DNA of 64,000 bases from assembly GCA_949840885.1 (NCBI GenBank), contig CATKYJ010000008.1:1-64000 (forward strand), given 5' to 3'. The number at the start of each line of letters is the position of its first letter. The stretch's first letter is position 1. This DNA is from an uncultured Acetatifactor sp. (lineage in GTDB: Bacteria > Bacillota > Clostridia > Lachnospirales > Lachnospiraceae). Shown in pieces: positions 34,641 to 43,682 of the stretch. The translations under genes and the position numbers were made by a program. Under the pieces are notes generated by a model. The model was not told the DNA's origin, did no database searches, and was given only the letters and a program-made list of their open reading frames with translations.

Positions 34641-36893
34641 ATGGAGAAAAGCGAATTTCGCAGCGAGGTGGAGCATTTAGGTCGGGTGGAGGGAATCATC
34701 CAAAACAAGCTGGAGAAGCTGTACAGGGAGAAGAACCCGCTGCGGGAGCGAGTTCTGCAGGAGCGAAAGGAAATGTGGGCGGAAAACCGGCATGGGATTG
34801 GCGATTTTGACGATGTCGTCTTTATGAGCTCGCAGGAGACGGCAGTGAGCTTTGCGGAGAAGCAGTTTGAATGGAACGACCTGGAGACCCAGAGGATGAA
34901 GAAAATGGAGAAATCCCCTTACTTCGGCCGCGTGGACTTTGAGGAGAGCGAAACGGGGGAAAAGGACAGAATCTACATCGGAATTTACAGCCTCACACAG
35001 GAGGAGACTCAGGAAATCGTCATCGTTGACTGGAGGGCTCCCATTGCCTCCATGTTCTACCAGTTCGACCTGGGCCCCGCCTGGTATCAGGTTCATGACT
35101 ACAAAAATGAAGTAGAAATCACAGGGAAAAGGCAGTACAAAATAGAGAAGGGGCGCCTCCTTTCCGTGTACGACACCGACTCGTCCATGTATGACGATAT
35201 CCTGGGGGATGTCCTTTCAAAGCATTCCGACCATAAGCTCAAGGTCATCATCGGGAGCATCCAAAAGGAGCAGAACGCGGCGATACGAAGCGATACAAAG
35301 AAATCCTGCCTGATCTACGGCCTGGCGGGCAGCGGGAAGACCAGCATAGGGCTCCACCGCCTGGCCTATGTACTTTACTGCAACAGGGATACCATAAAAT
35401 CCGAGAACATATTGATATTGTCAAACAACCATATATTCGGCTCCTATATTTCCACCATTCTTCCTGACTTGGGAGAGAAACCTGCGCAGACCAAGGTTTT
35501 CGCCGACCTCCTGAGGGCAGGATTAGGGGAGGGGCTGGAGGTGGAGGATTATTACAGCCAGCTTAAGAGCATCGAAACCCCTTTTGCAGAGGAGCGGAAA
35601 AGGTGGATTCGGGTCAAGTATTCTGCAGATCTGCTGGAATATTGCATCCGCTATTTTGCCGATTTTCCTTTCCAGATACCTGAAATCCGGTACGGGGAGG
35701 ATATATTGGCAACGCCGGAAGAAATCCGGAAGAAACTGGACGCCCAGCACTTCCCGGATTTTTCGTCCCGCATGGAACGGCTCAAAGTTCTGGTCAGAAA
35801 GGCCATAGAGGACTATTTTACGCTGCAAAAAGAGGAAATGTGCAGGGAATTCCTGGAGAGCCAGGGGGATGTGCTCTCGGAAAAGGAGGCCAAAGTTCTT
35901 TACAGAAGAACCATGTATGAGACGATACAGTCGGCCCAGGAGGAAGTAATCCGTCTGAACAGGCTAAAGGCCGGGAAACAGATGACAGAGGTCTATGGGG
36001 AGTATCTGCGCCAGACGGGGGAGGGAGACCGGGAGGACAGGGAGCAGGAGGTGGTAAGGCTGTCCGATTCCCTGGAACGGGGGAGGCTCCTGTACGAGGA
36101 TGCGCTTTTTTACCTGTTCATCAAGGTGCTGATGGGGGAGGTGGCCCCGTTCCCTGCTATCTATCATACCGTGATTGACGAGTCCCAGGATTATAATCTG
36201 CTTCAGCTCTACATCATGAAGCGCCTGTTCCCCAAAAGCAGCTTTACCTTGCTGGGAGATATCTATCAGACCGTCAATTCATTGACGACCATCCAGCGGT
36301 ACGAGGAGTATGAAAGGGTTTTCGGAGCTGGCCTGATTCAGATTCGGCTCAGCAAATGCTATCGCTCTTCCAGCGACATCAATGCGCTGGCATTCCGACT
36401 CATCGATGAGGCCGCGCACCCCATAGCGGAGAATTACTCGTATTTTGCCCGGCCAGTCAAAAAGCCCCAGTATATCATAAGCCGGGATATGCTTTCCTGT
36501 CTTGTGCCCATCTTAAAGCAGTTGGAGAACCATCATTCCGTGGCGGTGATTGTAAACGGCGATGAGGAAGCCTTTGCGGTAAAATCCTATCTGCACAAGC
36601 ACATGGAGGCACAACTGATTATTTCGCCTGAGGATGAGATGAAAGACAGGTTAGTGATAATGCCTCTGCTGCTGGCAAAGGGACTGGAATTTGACGCCGT
36701 GATCCTGTTTGGCCTCATCCATTCCAATGAGGCCAAGGAATCCGGGGAAGACAGCCCCCTGTTTAGGCGCAAGGTGTACCTGGGATGTACAAGGGCCCTG
36801 CATGAACTGTATTTTATCGAAAGAGAGGCGCTGCCGGATTCCCTGGGGGAGTGCGCGCCTTATCTGGAAATGACAGAATTTATTGCCGGTTGA
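34641..36893 (+). CDS. HelD-like superfamily 1 helicase
   Basis: A 750-residue UvrD/Rep-type ATPase of the HelD group. HelD in Gram-positive bacteria binds RNA polymerase and releases stalled complexes from DNA. The long coiled-coil N-terminus (EHLGRVEGIIQNKLEKLYR onward) is the expected secondary-channel arm; Walker A GLAGSGKTS starts near residue 228; IDESQDYNLLQ is motif II, and GDIYQTVNS and KGLEFDAVILF are later helicase motifs. AAAGGAG lies 8 bases before the ATG at 34641, which is preferred to an ATG 45 bases earlier. It is a single gene with its own promoter. Confidence 0.88.
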   Translation: MEKSEFRSEVEHLGRVEGIIQNKLEKLYREKNPLRERVLQERKEMWAENRHGIGDFDDVVFMSSQETAVSFAEKQFEWNDLETQRMKKMEKSPYFGRVDFEESETGEKDRIYIGIYSLTQEETQEIVIVDWRAPIASMFYQFDLGPAWYQVHDYKNEVEITGKRQYKIEKGRLLSVYDTDSSMYDDILGDVLSKHSDHKLKVIIGSIQKEQNAAIRSDTKKSCLIYGLAGSGKTSIGLHRLAYVLYCNRDTIKSENILILSNNHIFGSYISTILPDLGEKPAQTKVFADLLRAGLGEGLEVEDYYSQLKSIETPFAEERKRWIRVKYSADLLEYCIRYFADFPFQIPEIRYGEDILATPEEIRKKLDAQHFPDFSSRMERLKVLVRKAIEDYFTLQKEEMCREFLESQGDVLSEKEAKVLYRRTMYETIQSAQEEVIRLNRLKAGKQMTEVYGEYLRQTGEGDREDREQEVVRLSDSLERGRLLYEDALFYLFIKVLMGEVAPFPAIYHTVIDESQDYNLLQLYIMKRLFPKSSFTLLGDIYQTVNSLTTIQRYEEYERVFGAGLIQIRLSKCYRSSSDINALAFRLIDEAAHPIAENYSYFARPVKKPQYIISRDMLSCLVPILKQLENHHSVAVIVNGDEEAFAVKSYLHKHMEAQLIISPEDEMKDRLVIMPLLLAKGLEFDAVILFGLIHSNEAKESGEDSPLFRRKVYLGCTRALHELYFIEREALPDSLGECAPYLEMTEFIAG

Positions 36894-36918
36894 TTTCCCC
36901 GCACAGCTCCTATATAAT
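36889..36918 (+). promoter_or_regulatory. Promoter of the alkD-like gene
   Basis: TTGATT (36889-36894), 18-bp spacer, TATAAT (36913-36918), overlapping the end of the helicase gene. Confidence 0.5.
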
Positions 36919-36971
36919 GAAAAAGGAAACTGGTATCGTTTTTCGAAAATAAGCAAGAAGGGGGCGGCGGA

Positions 36972-37703
36972 ATGGGGCAGCAGACAAGAGAACAAATAGA
37001 CGATAGAATACGGACGGAATTATGGGAACTACAGGATAAAGAATACAAGGATTTCCATGCAAAACTGATACCCACCGTGCCGCCGGAGACCATCATCGGC
37101 GTGCGAACCCCACAGGTGCGAAAGCTGGCGAAGAAGTGGGCGAAAGACCCGCAGATTGGGGAATTCCTGGCACGGCTTCCCCATAAGTACTATGACGAGA
37201 ACAATGTCCATGCCTTTATCGTGGAGCAGTTTCGGGATTATGGGCAATGTCTGGAGCAGACCGAGCGCTTTCTCCCCTATATCGACAATTGGGCCACCTG
37301 TGACATGATGGCCCCGAAAGTGTTCGCCAGGCACACAGAGGAGCTTTTAGAGCCCATCCGCCGGTGGATTTCCTCCACGGAAACCTACACCATCCGCTTT
37401 GGGATTGGGATGCTGATGCGCTTCTACCTGGACGATGCGTTCCGGGCGGAGTACCCGGAGTGGGTGGCGGAGGTCCGTTCGGAAGAGTATTATGTCAATA
37501 TGATGCGGGCATGGTATTTCGCTACGGCCCTGGCCAAGCAGTACGAAGCGGCGCTCCCGTTCCTGGAGGAGAAGCGGCTGGATGCCTGGACGCACAACAA
37601 GGCCATCCAGAAAGCCCGCGAGAGCAACCGGGTGACAGCGGAGCACAAAGAGTATCTGAAAGGTTGTATTCGCCGTCTGAGGCCGCCCTTTCCTGATACC
37701 TGA
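36972..37703 (+). CDS. DNA alkylation repair protein, AlkD/AlkC-like HEAT-repeat family
   Basis: A 243-residue protein of the AlkD-type DNA glycosylase family, an all-helical HEAT-like fold that recognises alkylated bases without extruding them. Family stretches include GVRTPQVRKLAKKWAKDP and LPYIDNWATCDMM, ending with NKAIQKARESNRV. AAGGGGGC lies upstream. It lies between the helicase and a convergent hypothetical gene and has its own promoter. Whether it is an active glycosylase cannot be judged from the sequence alone. Confidence 0.85.
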   Translation: MGQQTREQIDDRIRTELWELQDKEYKDFHAKLIPTVPPETIIGVRTPQVRKLAKKWAKDPQIGEFLARLPHKYYDENNVHAFIVEQFRDYGQCLEQTERFLPYIDNWATCDMMAPKVFARHTEELLEPIRRWISSTETYTIRFGIGMLMRFYLDDAFRAEYPEWVAEVRSEEYYVNMMRAWYFATALAKQYEAALPFLEEKRLDAWTHNKAIQKARESNRVTAEHKEYLKGCIRRLRPPFPDT

Positions 37704-37721
37704 TTGAGAGGCTGATGAAAA

Positions 37722-37754
37722 GAAGACATGCATCCTGAGAGGATACATGTCTTC
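37722..37754. terminator. Bidirectional terminator between convergent genes
   Basis: A 14-bp stem GAAGACATGCATCC/GGATACATGTCTTC with one G-U pair and a 5-base loop. AAAA on its left gives a T-run for the leftward gene. Confidence 0.8.
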
Positions 37755-37783
37755 CTGCAATTTTGTATGGCAACAGGGCAGGA

Positions 37784-38839
37784 CTATTTATCGCCGTCCA
37801 ACAATTCACGGATATAGACATACGCCCGCTCATCATGTGTCTTCATCCGTTCAATCTGCCCGGCGAAGAGGCGGCGGTTTTCAGGTTTGGCCAGCCGGCG
37901 CGTCTGGGCCTCGCCCCGCTCCCAGCCGCCCAGGACGGGAATCATTTCTTTCCAGAGGATTTCCGATATGGCCTCCAGCTCCGCCGCGGCGGCATGCAGC
38001 CCGCAGGCCCACTCAGGACATTGCTCCGCCAGCCTGTGCAGGTACTTTGCCGCATGGTAACGCCCGTCGGAGAGGCAGTCCATGGCGTCGCCGTGGCACA
38101 TCATCCGCTCCACCAGCAGAGGAAAGACGGCATCTGTGGGGAAGTCCTGGTCGCGCAAAAGGGCGTCTCTCCAGGCGTTGTAGGCAAAGGTCCCTTTGGC
38201 AAAGGTGCCGCACATACGCCCCTCCAGGGCTTCTGCGGCGTTTTGGAGCGCTTCCCTGGGGGTGAAAGGAGGGAGGCTGTGTGTGCCGGTGGCGATCAGG
38301 GCGGTGGTGTCCGGGTTCTCCCACCAGTGGTTGGTGAGAAAATAACCGTTGTTCTCGAACCGGACGCTTGCCTGATACTCCGGATATTCCTGGAACACAT
38401 TCCAGCCCAGCAGCACATTGCCGCCCTCCCGGTAGCCGGTGATGACGCAGGCCTCCGGCGGGCCGATGATGCCCAGGGCGATGACAGGGTTCCCGGCATC
38501 AATTTCCGTGCGGATGAATTCCATAAAGCTTTCTTTTTTCGTCTCCGGTGTGCGGTTAAGGCACTTGAACTCCCGTTCCATGGCCCGCATGCCGCAGCGC
38601 AACACCTTTTCGGGGTCGTCAAAGGAAAAGACAGCATCCACATTTCCCCCGTCCCAACAGGCGGTGTTCCAGGTCAGCCGGAAAGCTGCGCCGCTTTCGG
38701 CCATGGCTCTGGTGTAGTCGACGGGGAGCCCCAGGTACTTCGCGCAGGAGCGCACGCACATGGGAAAAGGGGTGCATCCGTCCTGGCCGTAGGCTACTTT
38801 TGGTACGCCGTATAGAATAGCATTGTCTTGTTTTTCCAT
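37784..38839 (-). CDS. BtrH-like / papain-like fold protein of unknown function
   Basis: A 351-residue protein whose N-terminal part resembles the BtrH/C39-peptidase-like group: a Cys in MCVRSCAKYLGLPVDYTRA, SGAAFRLTWN, and the middle PVIALGIIGPPEACVITGY followed by LLGWNVFQEYPE. BtrH transfers an acyl group in butirosin synthesis; family members elsewhere are uncharacterised. The usual histidine after a GHxVxxxGY-like motif is replaced by CVITGY here, so catalysis is doubtful. The C-terminal half is helical. It lies downstream of an AraC-type regulator on the same strand. Assignment is by recollection of motifs. Confidence 0.55.
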   Translation of the reverse strand: MEKQDNAILYGVPKVAYGQDGCTPFPMCVRSCAKYLGLPVDYTRAMAESGAAFRLTWNTACWDGGNVDAVFSFDDPEKVLRCGMRAMEREFKCLNRTPETKKESFMEFIRTEIDAGNPVIALGIIGPPEACVITGYREGGNVLLGWNVFQEYPEYQASVRFENNGYFLTNHWWENPDTTALIATGTHSLPPFTPREALQNAAEALEGRMCGTFAKGTFAYNAWRDALLRDQDFPTDAVFPLLVERMMCHGDAMDCLSDGRYHAAKYLHRLAEQCPEWACGLHAAAAELEAISEILWKEMIPVLGGWERGEAQTRRLAKPENRRLFAGQIERMKTHDERAYVYIRELLDGDK

Positions 38840-38996
38840 ATTATTTTCTCGACTTTCTTTGTTATTTTTTCGATGGCTTCGGGATTTCCTTTGGTTCTTT
38901 CCCGGGGGTTTGTGAATGATTCCGCAGTTCGTTCCCTGGCCTTTTCTTTGTTTTTCGGGTGGCTGTTTTTATGTATCTTGGCCAGGATCTGCACGC

Positions 38997-39428
38997 TTAC
39001 TGTTCCGGCGGTGCGGCAGACGGAGCAGTGTCTCCTGCGCTACAACGTGCATCCGGAAGCGACACACCGAACACCCCGGCACAGAGCCGCACCCGGGCCA
39101 GCACAGGGGCCTCGGCGCGGAACCGGGAGGGCGTATAGCCGGTATGCCGCCTGAAAGCCCGGGAAAAGACCGTCCTGCCGGAGAATCCGTACTGTACGGC
39201 GATGTCAAGGATTGTCCTGTCCGTGTCCAGAAGCTCCTGCGCGGCATTGGCAATCCTGCGTTCCTGCACATACCGGGCCAGAGGCTTCCCGGTACATTCG
39301 CGGAACACATCCCGGATATGCGCCAGGGAGAACCCGGTCTGGCGGACAAGCTCGTCCATGTGGATTTCCCCCCGCACACGGCTTTCTATAAAGGTGCATA
39401 CAGACCAGATTAAGATATAGTGATTCAT
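38997..39428 (-). CDS. AraC family regulator, DNA-binding domain only
   Basis: A 143-residue regulator consisting essentially of an AraC double helix-turn-helix: MDELVRQTGFSLAHIRDVFR and ILDIAVQYGFSGRTVFSRAF, with the family ending GYTPSRFR. No ligand or receiver domain precedes it, as in MarA/SoxS-type proteins. The ATG at 39428 is chosen because it starts the conserved part; AGGAGG lies 14 bases upstream, somewhat far. A tail of about 35 residues after the HTH is of low complexity. It may control the BtrH-like gene 157 bp downstream, or the divergent VWA gene. Confidence 0.82.
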   Translation of the reverse strand: MNHYILIWSVCTFIESRVRGEIHMDELVRQTGFSLAHIRDVFRECTGKPLARYVQERRIANAAQELLDTDRTILDIAVQYGFSGRTVFSRAFRRHTGYTPSRFRAEAPVLARVRLCAGVFGVSLPDARCSAGDTAPSAAPPEQ

Positions 39429-39558
39429 AGCTTTCCCGTTCCCCTCCTGTCCGTATTGCTTCGAAGCAATTTCAGTATAGCACAGTCCCGGGATAACTGC
39501 GCAACGATTTTGAGGAACTTGGGTTACTCTGGCGGCCGGCGTAACACCAATCATTTTT

Positions 39559-39588
39559 TTGACAGAAAGCTCTTGTCCGTGGTAGACT
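39559..39588 (+). promoter_or_regulatory. Promoter of the VWA/DUF2201 gene
   Basis: A perfect TTGACA (39559-39564), 18-bp spacer and TAGACT (39583-39588), about 30 bp before the start codon. Confidence 0.7.
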
Positions 39589-39620
39589 TATAAAAAGACA
39601 TTTGCTGCCGGGGAGGAGCC

Positions 39621-40883
39621 ATGGACAAAGCCAACGAAACAGTTTCCATACTGGCCGGAGAAGTCATGCGCCTGTCTCGTGACGATATTCTGATGCATCT
39701 TCGCTTTTTCCACAGGGCGCTGTGGGCCCTGCGCCTGGAGGAAAAGCCGGGGACGGAAAGTTTTGCCACGGACGGGCGTTCCGGCTTCTATGATCCGTTC
39801 TGGGTCCTGAAGCGCTACCGGGAGAACCCTGCATGGATTACCCGGGCCTATCTCCACATGCTGCTGCACTGCATCTTTGCCCATCAGTTCCGTTATGACA
39901 GACTGGACAGGGCGGTGTGGGATCTGGCGGCGGATCTGGCCGTGGAGAATGTCATCCTGGAGCTGGGGCTGCAAGGCGCGGCGCTGGAGCGGGACGCGCT
40001 GCTGGCACGTAAGCTGGAGGGCCTGAAAGCGAAGGCGGGAGGCCTTACCGCGGAGCGGCTGTACCGATATTTCGATACTCATTCCCTGCCTGGGGAGGAG
40101 GAGAGGGAACTGCGGCAGCTTTTCTTCCGGGATGCCCATTCACTCTGGACTGCGGGGGAGCGCCTGGAAGTGACGCAGAAGCAGTGGGAGAAAATCAGCC
40201 GCCTGGCCAGGACTGAACTGAAAGCATTTGCCAGGCGCAAATCCGGCATGGGGAGCCTGGAGAAGAACCTGGAGGAAGCCACAAGGGAGCAGTATGACTA
40301 CGGCGAGATCCTGCGCCGGTTCGCGGTGCCTGGGGAGGAGATGGCGGTTAGCGATGAGGAGTTCGACTATGTCTATTACACCTACGGCCTGGCCCGTTAC
40401 GGCAATCTGCCCCTGATAGAGCCCCTGGAATACAGGGAGAGCAGAAAGGTGAAAGAATTCGTCATCGCCATCGACACCTCCGCGTCCTGCAGCGGCGCTG
40501 CGGTGGGGGAGTTCCTGCGAAAGACCTACGCTATCCTGAAAGGGACTGAAAACTTTTTTCATACGATAAATGTGCATATCATACAGTGCGACAGCCAGGT
40601 ACAGCAGGATACCAGAATCGCCTGTATGGAGGAACTGGAGGAATTCCTGCGAAAGGGCAAGCTGGCGGGAGGCGGGGCCACGGATTTCCGCCCTGTCTTC
40701 ACCTATGTGGAACAGCTGCGGGAGCAGGGGGAATTCGAGAACCTGAGAGGCCTGATCTATTTCACGGACGGTTACGGCGTCTATCCGGAGCGGCCGCCAC
40801 AGTACCAGGTCATCTTCGCATTCCTGGAGGAGGACGAGAACCGGGGCCCGGTGCCTCCATGGAGCATGAAAGTGGTAGTGTGA
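39621..40883 (+). CDS. VWA-like protein with DUF2201 metallopeptidase-like N-terminus
   Basis: A 420-residue protein. The N-terminal half is of the DUF2201 type, a predicted metallopeptidase-like domain, though the HExxH motif is replaced by LHMLLHCIFAHQ. The C-terminal half is a von Willebrand A fold with the metal-binding motif DTSAS at residues 285-289 (VIAIDTSASCSG) and LIYFTDGYG later. GGGGAGGAG precedes the ATG. Such proteins are regularly encoded with a MoxR-type AAA+ ATPase, which is found two genes downstream; together they are thought to act as a chaperone-like assembly or metal-insertion machine. The target here is unknown. Confidence 0.85.
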   Translation: MDKANETVSILAGEVMRLSRDDILMHLRFFHRALWALRLEEKPGTESFATDGRSGFYDPFWVLKRYRENPAWITRAYLHMLLHCIFAHQFRYDRLDRAVWDLAADLAVENVILELGLQGAALERDALLARKLEGLKAKAGGLTAERLYRYFDTHSLPGEEERELRQLFFRDAHSLWTAGERLEVTQKQWEKISRLARTELKAFARRKSGMGSLEKNLEEATREQYDYGEILRRFAVPGEEMAVSDEEFDYVYYTYGLARYGNLPLIEPLEYRESRKVKEFVIAIDTSASCSGAAVGEFLRKTYAILKGTENFFHTINVHIIQCDSQVQQDTRIACMEELEEFLRKGKLAGGGATDFRPVFTYVEQLREQGEFENLRGLIYFTDGYGVYPERPPQYQVIFAFLEEDENRGPVPPWSMKVVV

Positions 40884-40933
40884 ACAGCGAGCATGAATTA
40901 TAGCCATTAAGAATTCCGGCGGGACGGGAAGCC

Positions 40934-41059
40934 GTGTTGAATACATTTTCAGAAATCCACATTGAGGATTGGCCAGAAGACGATGAAAAATGTTTTGATT
41001 TTACGGAAGATATCACGTATCTGAGACGGAAAAGCAGAAAGGTTCTGCAGGAGGGATAA
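40934..41059 (+). CDS. Possible small acidic protein upstream of the MBL hydrolase gene
   Basis: A 41-codon frame from GTG at 40934 (or TTG at 40937): FSEIHIEDWPEDDEKCFDF then TYLRRKSRKVLQEG. The stop lies one base before the next ATG, and its last codons double as that gene's ribosome site. An acidic first half and basic tail look like a genuine small protein, but no family is recognised and the start is weak. Confidence 0.35.
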   Translation: MLNTFSEIHIEDWPEDDEKCFDFTEDITYLRRKSRKVLQEG

Positions 41060-41060
41060 A

Positions 41061-41894
41061 ATGAGAATCCTGAATTTAATCGAAAACACAGAGGGCACCC
41101 CGGGCTGCCAGTGTGAGCATGGCCTGAGCTTCTACATCGAGACAGGAGGGCACAGGATTCTGGCGGACACAGGGGCCTCCGGGGCCTTTCTCACTAACGC
41201 GGAAAAGCTGGGCATCGACCTGGGCCAGGTGGACACCGTGATCATCAGCCATGGGCACTATGACCATGCCGGAGGGCTCCTGGCCTTTGCGGAGCGCAAC
41301 GCAGAGGCCCGGATATGGATCAGGCGCCTGGCCGGGGAGCCCTATTACCATATAAACGAAACGAAAGAGAGATACATCGGCATGGATCCACGGATCAAGG
41401 CCCTGCCCCAGGTGGAATGGGTGGAGGGGGACCGGAAAATTGATGAGGGAATCTCTCTCTTCGGCCAAGCTCTTGGGCGGCGGCTGTGGCCAGACGGCAA
41501 CCGGGAGCTGATGCGGAAGACGGAAGAGGGATTCGTACAGGACGACTTCCTGCATGAGCAGTACCTTGTCCTGGAGGAAAGGGGAAAACGGATACTGATC
41601 TCTGGCTGCGCTCACAACGGCATCCTGAACATCCTGGACAGATACCGGGAAATCTATGGAGAAGACGCAGATATAGTCATAAGCGGATTCCATATGAGCA
41701 GGAAGTCCCATTACAGCGAGGCGGATTACGCTCTGGTTAGGGACACCGCCAGGGAACTGCAAAAGCTCCGTACCCGCTTTTTCACCGGGCATTGCACCGG
41801 AGAGCAGCCCTATGAGATTCTGCGGGAAATCATGGGAGAGCAGATTGCCTATGTGCACAGCGGGGAGGAAATCCCGCTGGAGGGTATTTTCTAG
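41061..41894 (+). CDS. Metallo-beta-lactamase fold hydrolase (COG1237 type)
   Basis: A 277-residue MBL-fold enzyme. The metal-binding motif HGHYDH lies at residues 64-69 (ISHGHYDHAGGLLAF), with further ligands in ISGCAHNG and FTGHCTG. The order matches the group annotated as dihydropterin-ribofuranosyl-aminobenzene phosphate synthase-like hydrolases (COG1237), whose real substrates are mostly unknown. GGAGGG is directly upstream. It is inserted between the VWA gene and the MoxR-type ATPase gene, all in one direction. Confidence 0.88.
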   Translation: MRILNLIENTEGTPGCQCEHGLSFYIETGGHRILADTGASGAFLTNAEKLGIDLGQVDTVIISHGHYDHAGGLLAFAERNAEARIWIRRLAGEPYYHINETKERYIGMDPRIKALPQVEWVEGDRKIDEGISLFGQALGRRLWPDGNRELMRKTEEGFVQDDFLHEQYLVLEERGKRILISGCAHNGILNILDRYREIYGEDADIVISGFHMSRKSHYSEADYALVRDTARELQKLRTRFFTGHCTGEQPYEILREIMGEQIAYVHSGEEIPLEGIF

Positions 41895-41966
41895 GAAAAG
41901 CAAAAGCAATGAGACAAGTTTGGAAATTGATTGGTATGCGCGCCGAAGTGCATTAGGGGTATGAAT

Positions 41967-43484
41967 ATGAATATCAAACAGGCCAAGGAATATATAGAAA
42001 ACACGGTAAAGCTTTACCTGAAAAAGGACGAATTCGGCGAATACAGGATACCATTGGTGCGCCAGCGCCCCATTTTCCTGCTGGGCGCCCCCGGCATCGG
42101 CAAGACAGCCATCATGGAGCAGATCGCCCAGGACATGGGCATCGCCCTGGTATCCTACTCCATGACCCACCACACCAGGCAGTCCGCCCTGGGACTTCCC
42201 TTTATCGCCAGGAAAGACTACGGCGGAACTTCCGTCAGCGTCTCGGAATACACCATGAGCGAAATCATTGCCTCCGTCTACGACACCTGTGAGGCCAGCG
42301 GCATCAAAGAGGGCATCCTGTTCCTGGACGAGATCAACTGCGTGTCCGAGACCCTGGCCCCCGCCATGCTCCAGTTCCTCCAGTACAAGACCTTTGGTCG
42401 CCATCAGGTGCCCCAGGGCTGGGTCATCGTCACCGCGGGCAATCCGCCGGAGTATAACAAATCCGTCCGGGAATTCGACGTGGCCACCCTGGACCGCCTG
42501 AAAGTGATGGAAGTGGAGCCGGATTACGGCGTCTGGAAAGAATACGCCTCTGGGAAGCACATCCACAATGCCGTCACCAGCTACCTGGATTTGAAAAAGG
42601 AGCATTTCTATCGGATAGAAATGACGGCAAAGGGCCGCAGCTATGTCACGGCCAGGGGCTGGGAGGATCTATCCGAAATCCTCATCCTCCACGAGGAGGA
42701 GGGTCTGCCCGTGGACGTGAACCTGGTAGGCCAGTATCTGCGAAATCACAGCGTGACGGAGGAATTCTGCGCCTATTACGAACTGTACCAGAAATATAAA
42801 AATGACTACAAGATCGAGGATATCTTAAACGGCCAATTTTCCGGCGCAGTATCGAAAGCGAAAAAGGCTGCCTTTGACGAGAGGCTTTCTCTGCTGGGAA
42901 TGCTGCTGGATGCGGTGCAGGGAGACATGAAAGAGGTCATGGAACAGGCCGCGCTCCTGACGGATTTGAAGAATGTGCTGAAAGGAATAGGCAGTCTGAC
43001 AGAGAAAGAGGACTGCTCCAAAACCCGGATCCTAGAGCGGCTGGAGGCCCTGTCCCAGGGACGGATAAAAGCGCTGGAAAGCCTGCGAAGCGCCGGCGCC
43101 CTGTCGGACGCGGACAAAAGGAAGCACAAAAACGTCATCCGCTTCCTGCAGGATGCCCACAGAGAACTGCGGACGCGCGACATCAGCCAGGGAGAAGAGG
43201 CCTACAGCTATTTGAAAGAATCTTTTCATGCAAAAGTAGCCGGGACGAAATGCCAGACACAGAGAGCCCAGGACAGGCTTAAAGCGCTCTTTGCCTTTGT
43301 GGAAGAGGCCTTTGGCCAGGGAAACGAAGTGCTGATCCTGCTCACCGAACTCACCGTAAGCAGCGCCGGCTCCCGGTTCATCGCCGCTTTCGGAAGTCCG
43401 GAGTATGCCCGGCTCAGTCAGGATATGATGCTGGCGGGACGCAGGGATGAACTGCAGGAGCGGATTGCGCAACTCGATCTGTAA
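41967..43484 (+). CDS. MoxR-type AAA+ ATPase, long form
   Basis: A 505-residue AAA+ ATPase. Walker A is GAPGIGKTA from residue 40, Walker B ILFLDEINC, and sensor 1 VTAGNPPEYN. The ATPase part resembles MoxR proteins, which work with VWA-domain partners; the roughly 230-residue C-terminal helical extension is unusual. The start at 41967 is 7 bases after AGGGG; an ATG 6 bases earlier is too close. Its partner is likely the VWA/DUF2201 protein encoded 1.1 kb upstream. Confidence 0.88.
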   Translation: MNIKQAKEYIENTVKLYLKKDEFGEYRIPLVRQRPIFLLGAPGIGKTAIMEQIAQDMGIALVSYSMTHHTRQSALGLPFIARKDYGGTSVSVSEYTMSEIIASVYDTCEASGIKEGILFLDEINCVSETLAPAMLQFLQYKTFGRHQVPQGWVIVTAGNPPEYNKSVREFDVATLDRLKVMEVEPDYGVWKEYASGKHIHNAVTSYLDLKKEHFYRIEMTAKGRSYVTARGWEDLSEILILHEEEGLPVDVNLVGQYLRNHSVTEEFCAYYELYQKYKNDYKIEDILNGQFSGAVSKAKKAAFDERLSLLGMLLDAVQGDMKEVMEQAALLTDLKNVLKGIGSLTEKEDCSKTRILERLEALSQGRIKALESLRSAGALSDADKRKHKNVIRFLQDAHRELRTRDISQGEEAYSYLKESFHAKVAGTKCQTQRAQDRLKALFAFVEEAFGQGNEVLILLTELTVSSAGSRFIAAFGSPEYARLSQDMMLAGRRDELQERIAQLDL

Positions 43485-43600
43485 GAGAGCAGGGAGAAAG
43501 AATTCTGTCAGATAGTCACCTTAAATTTTAAAACTTACTACCGAAAAGATGCATCCGATTCTCTTTCCAATTACATCATTGCAAGAGAAATGTCACGCAA

Positions 43601-43629
43601 TTGTAAGGTTTTTTCGTTTCTCATATGAT
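43601..43629 (+). promoter_or_regulatory. Promoter of the YdcF-like gene
   Basis: TTGTAA (43601-43606), 17-bp spacer, TATGAT (43624-43629). Just downstream is a short hairpin GTCTT/AAGAC that resembles the one at about 32909-32922. Confidence 0.5.
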
Positions 43630-43682
43630 ACAATGGTCTTATCCAAGACATGAAAAGGCTTTATTCAAGGAGGCGGACGGAT

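Noticed and set aside
38794..38994. 66-codon minus-strand frame upstream of the BtrH-like gene
   Set aside because: Lysine-rich low-complexity translation overlapping a real start region, with no motif.
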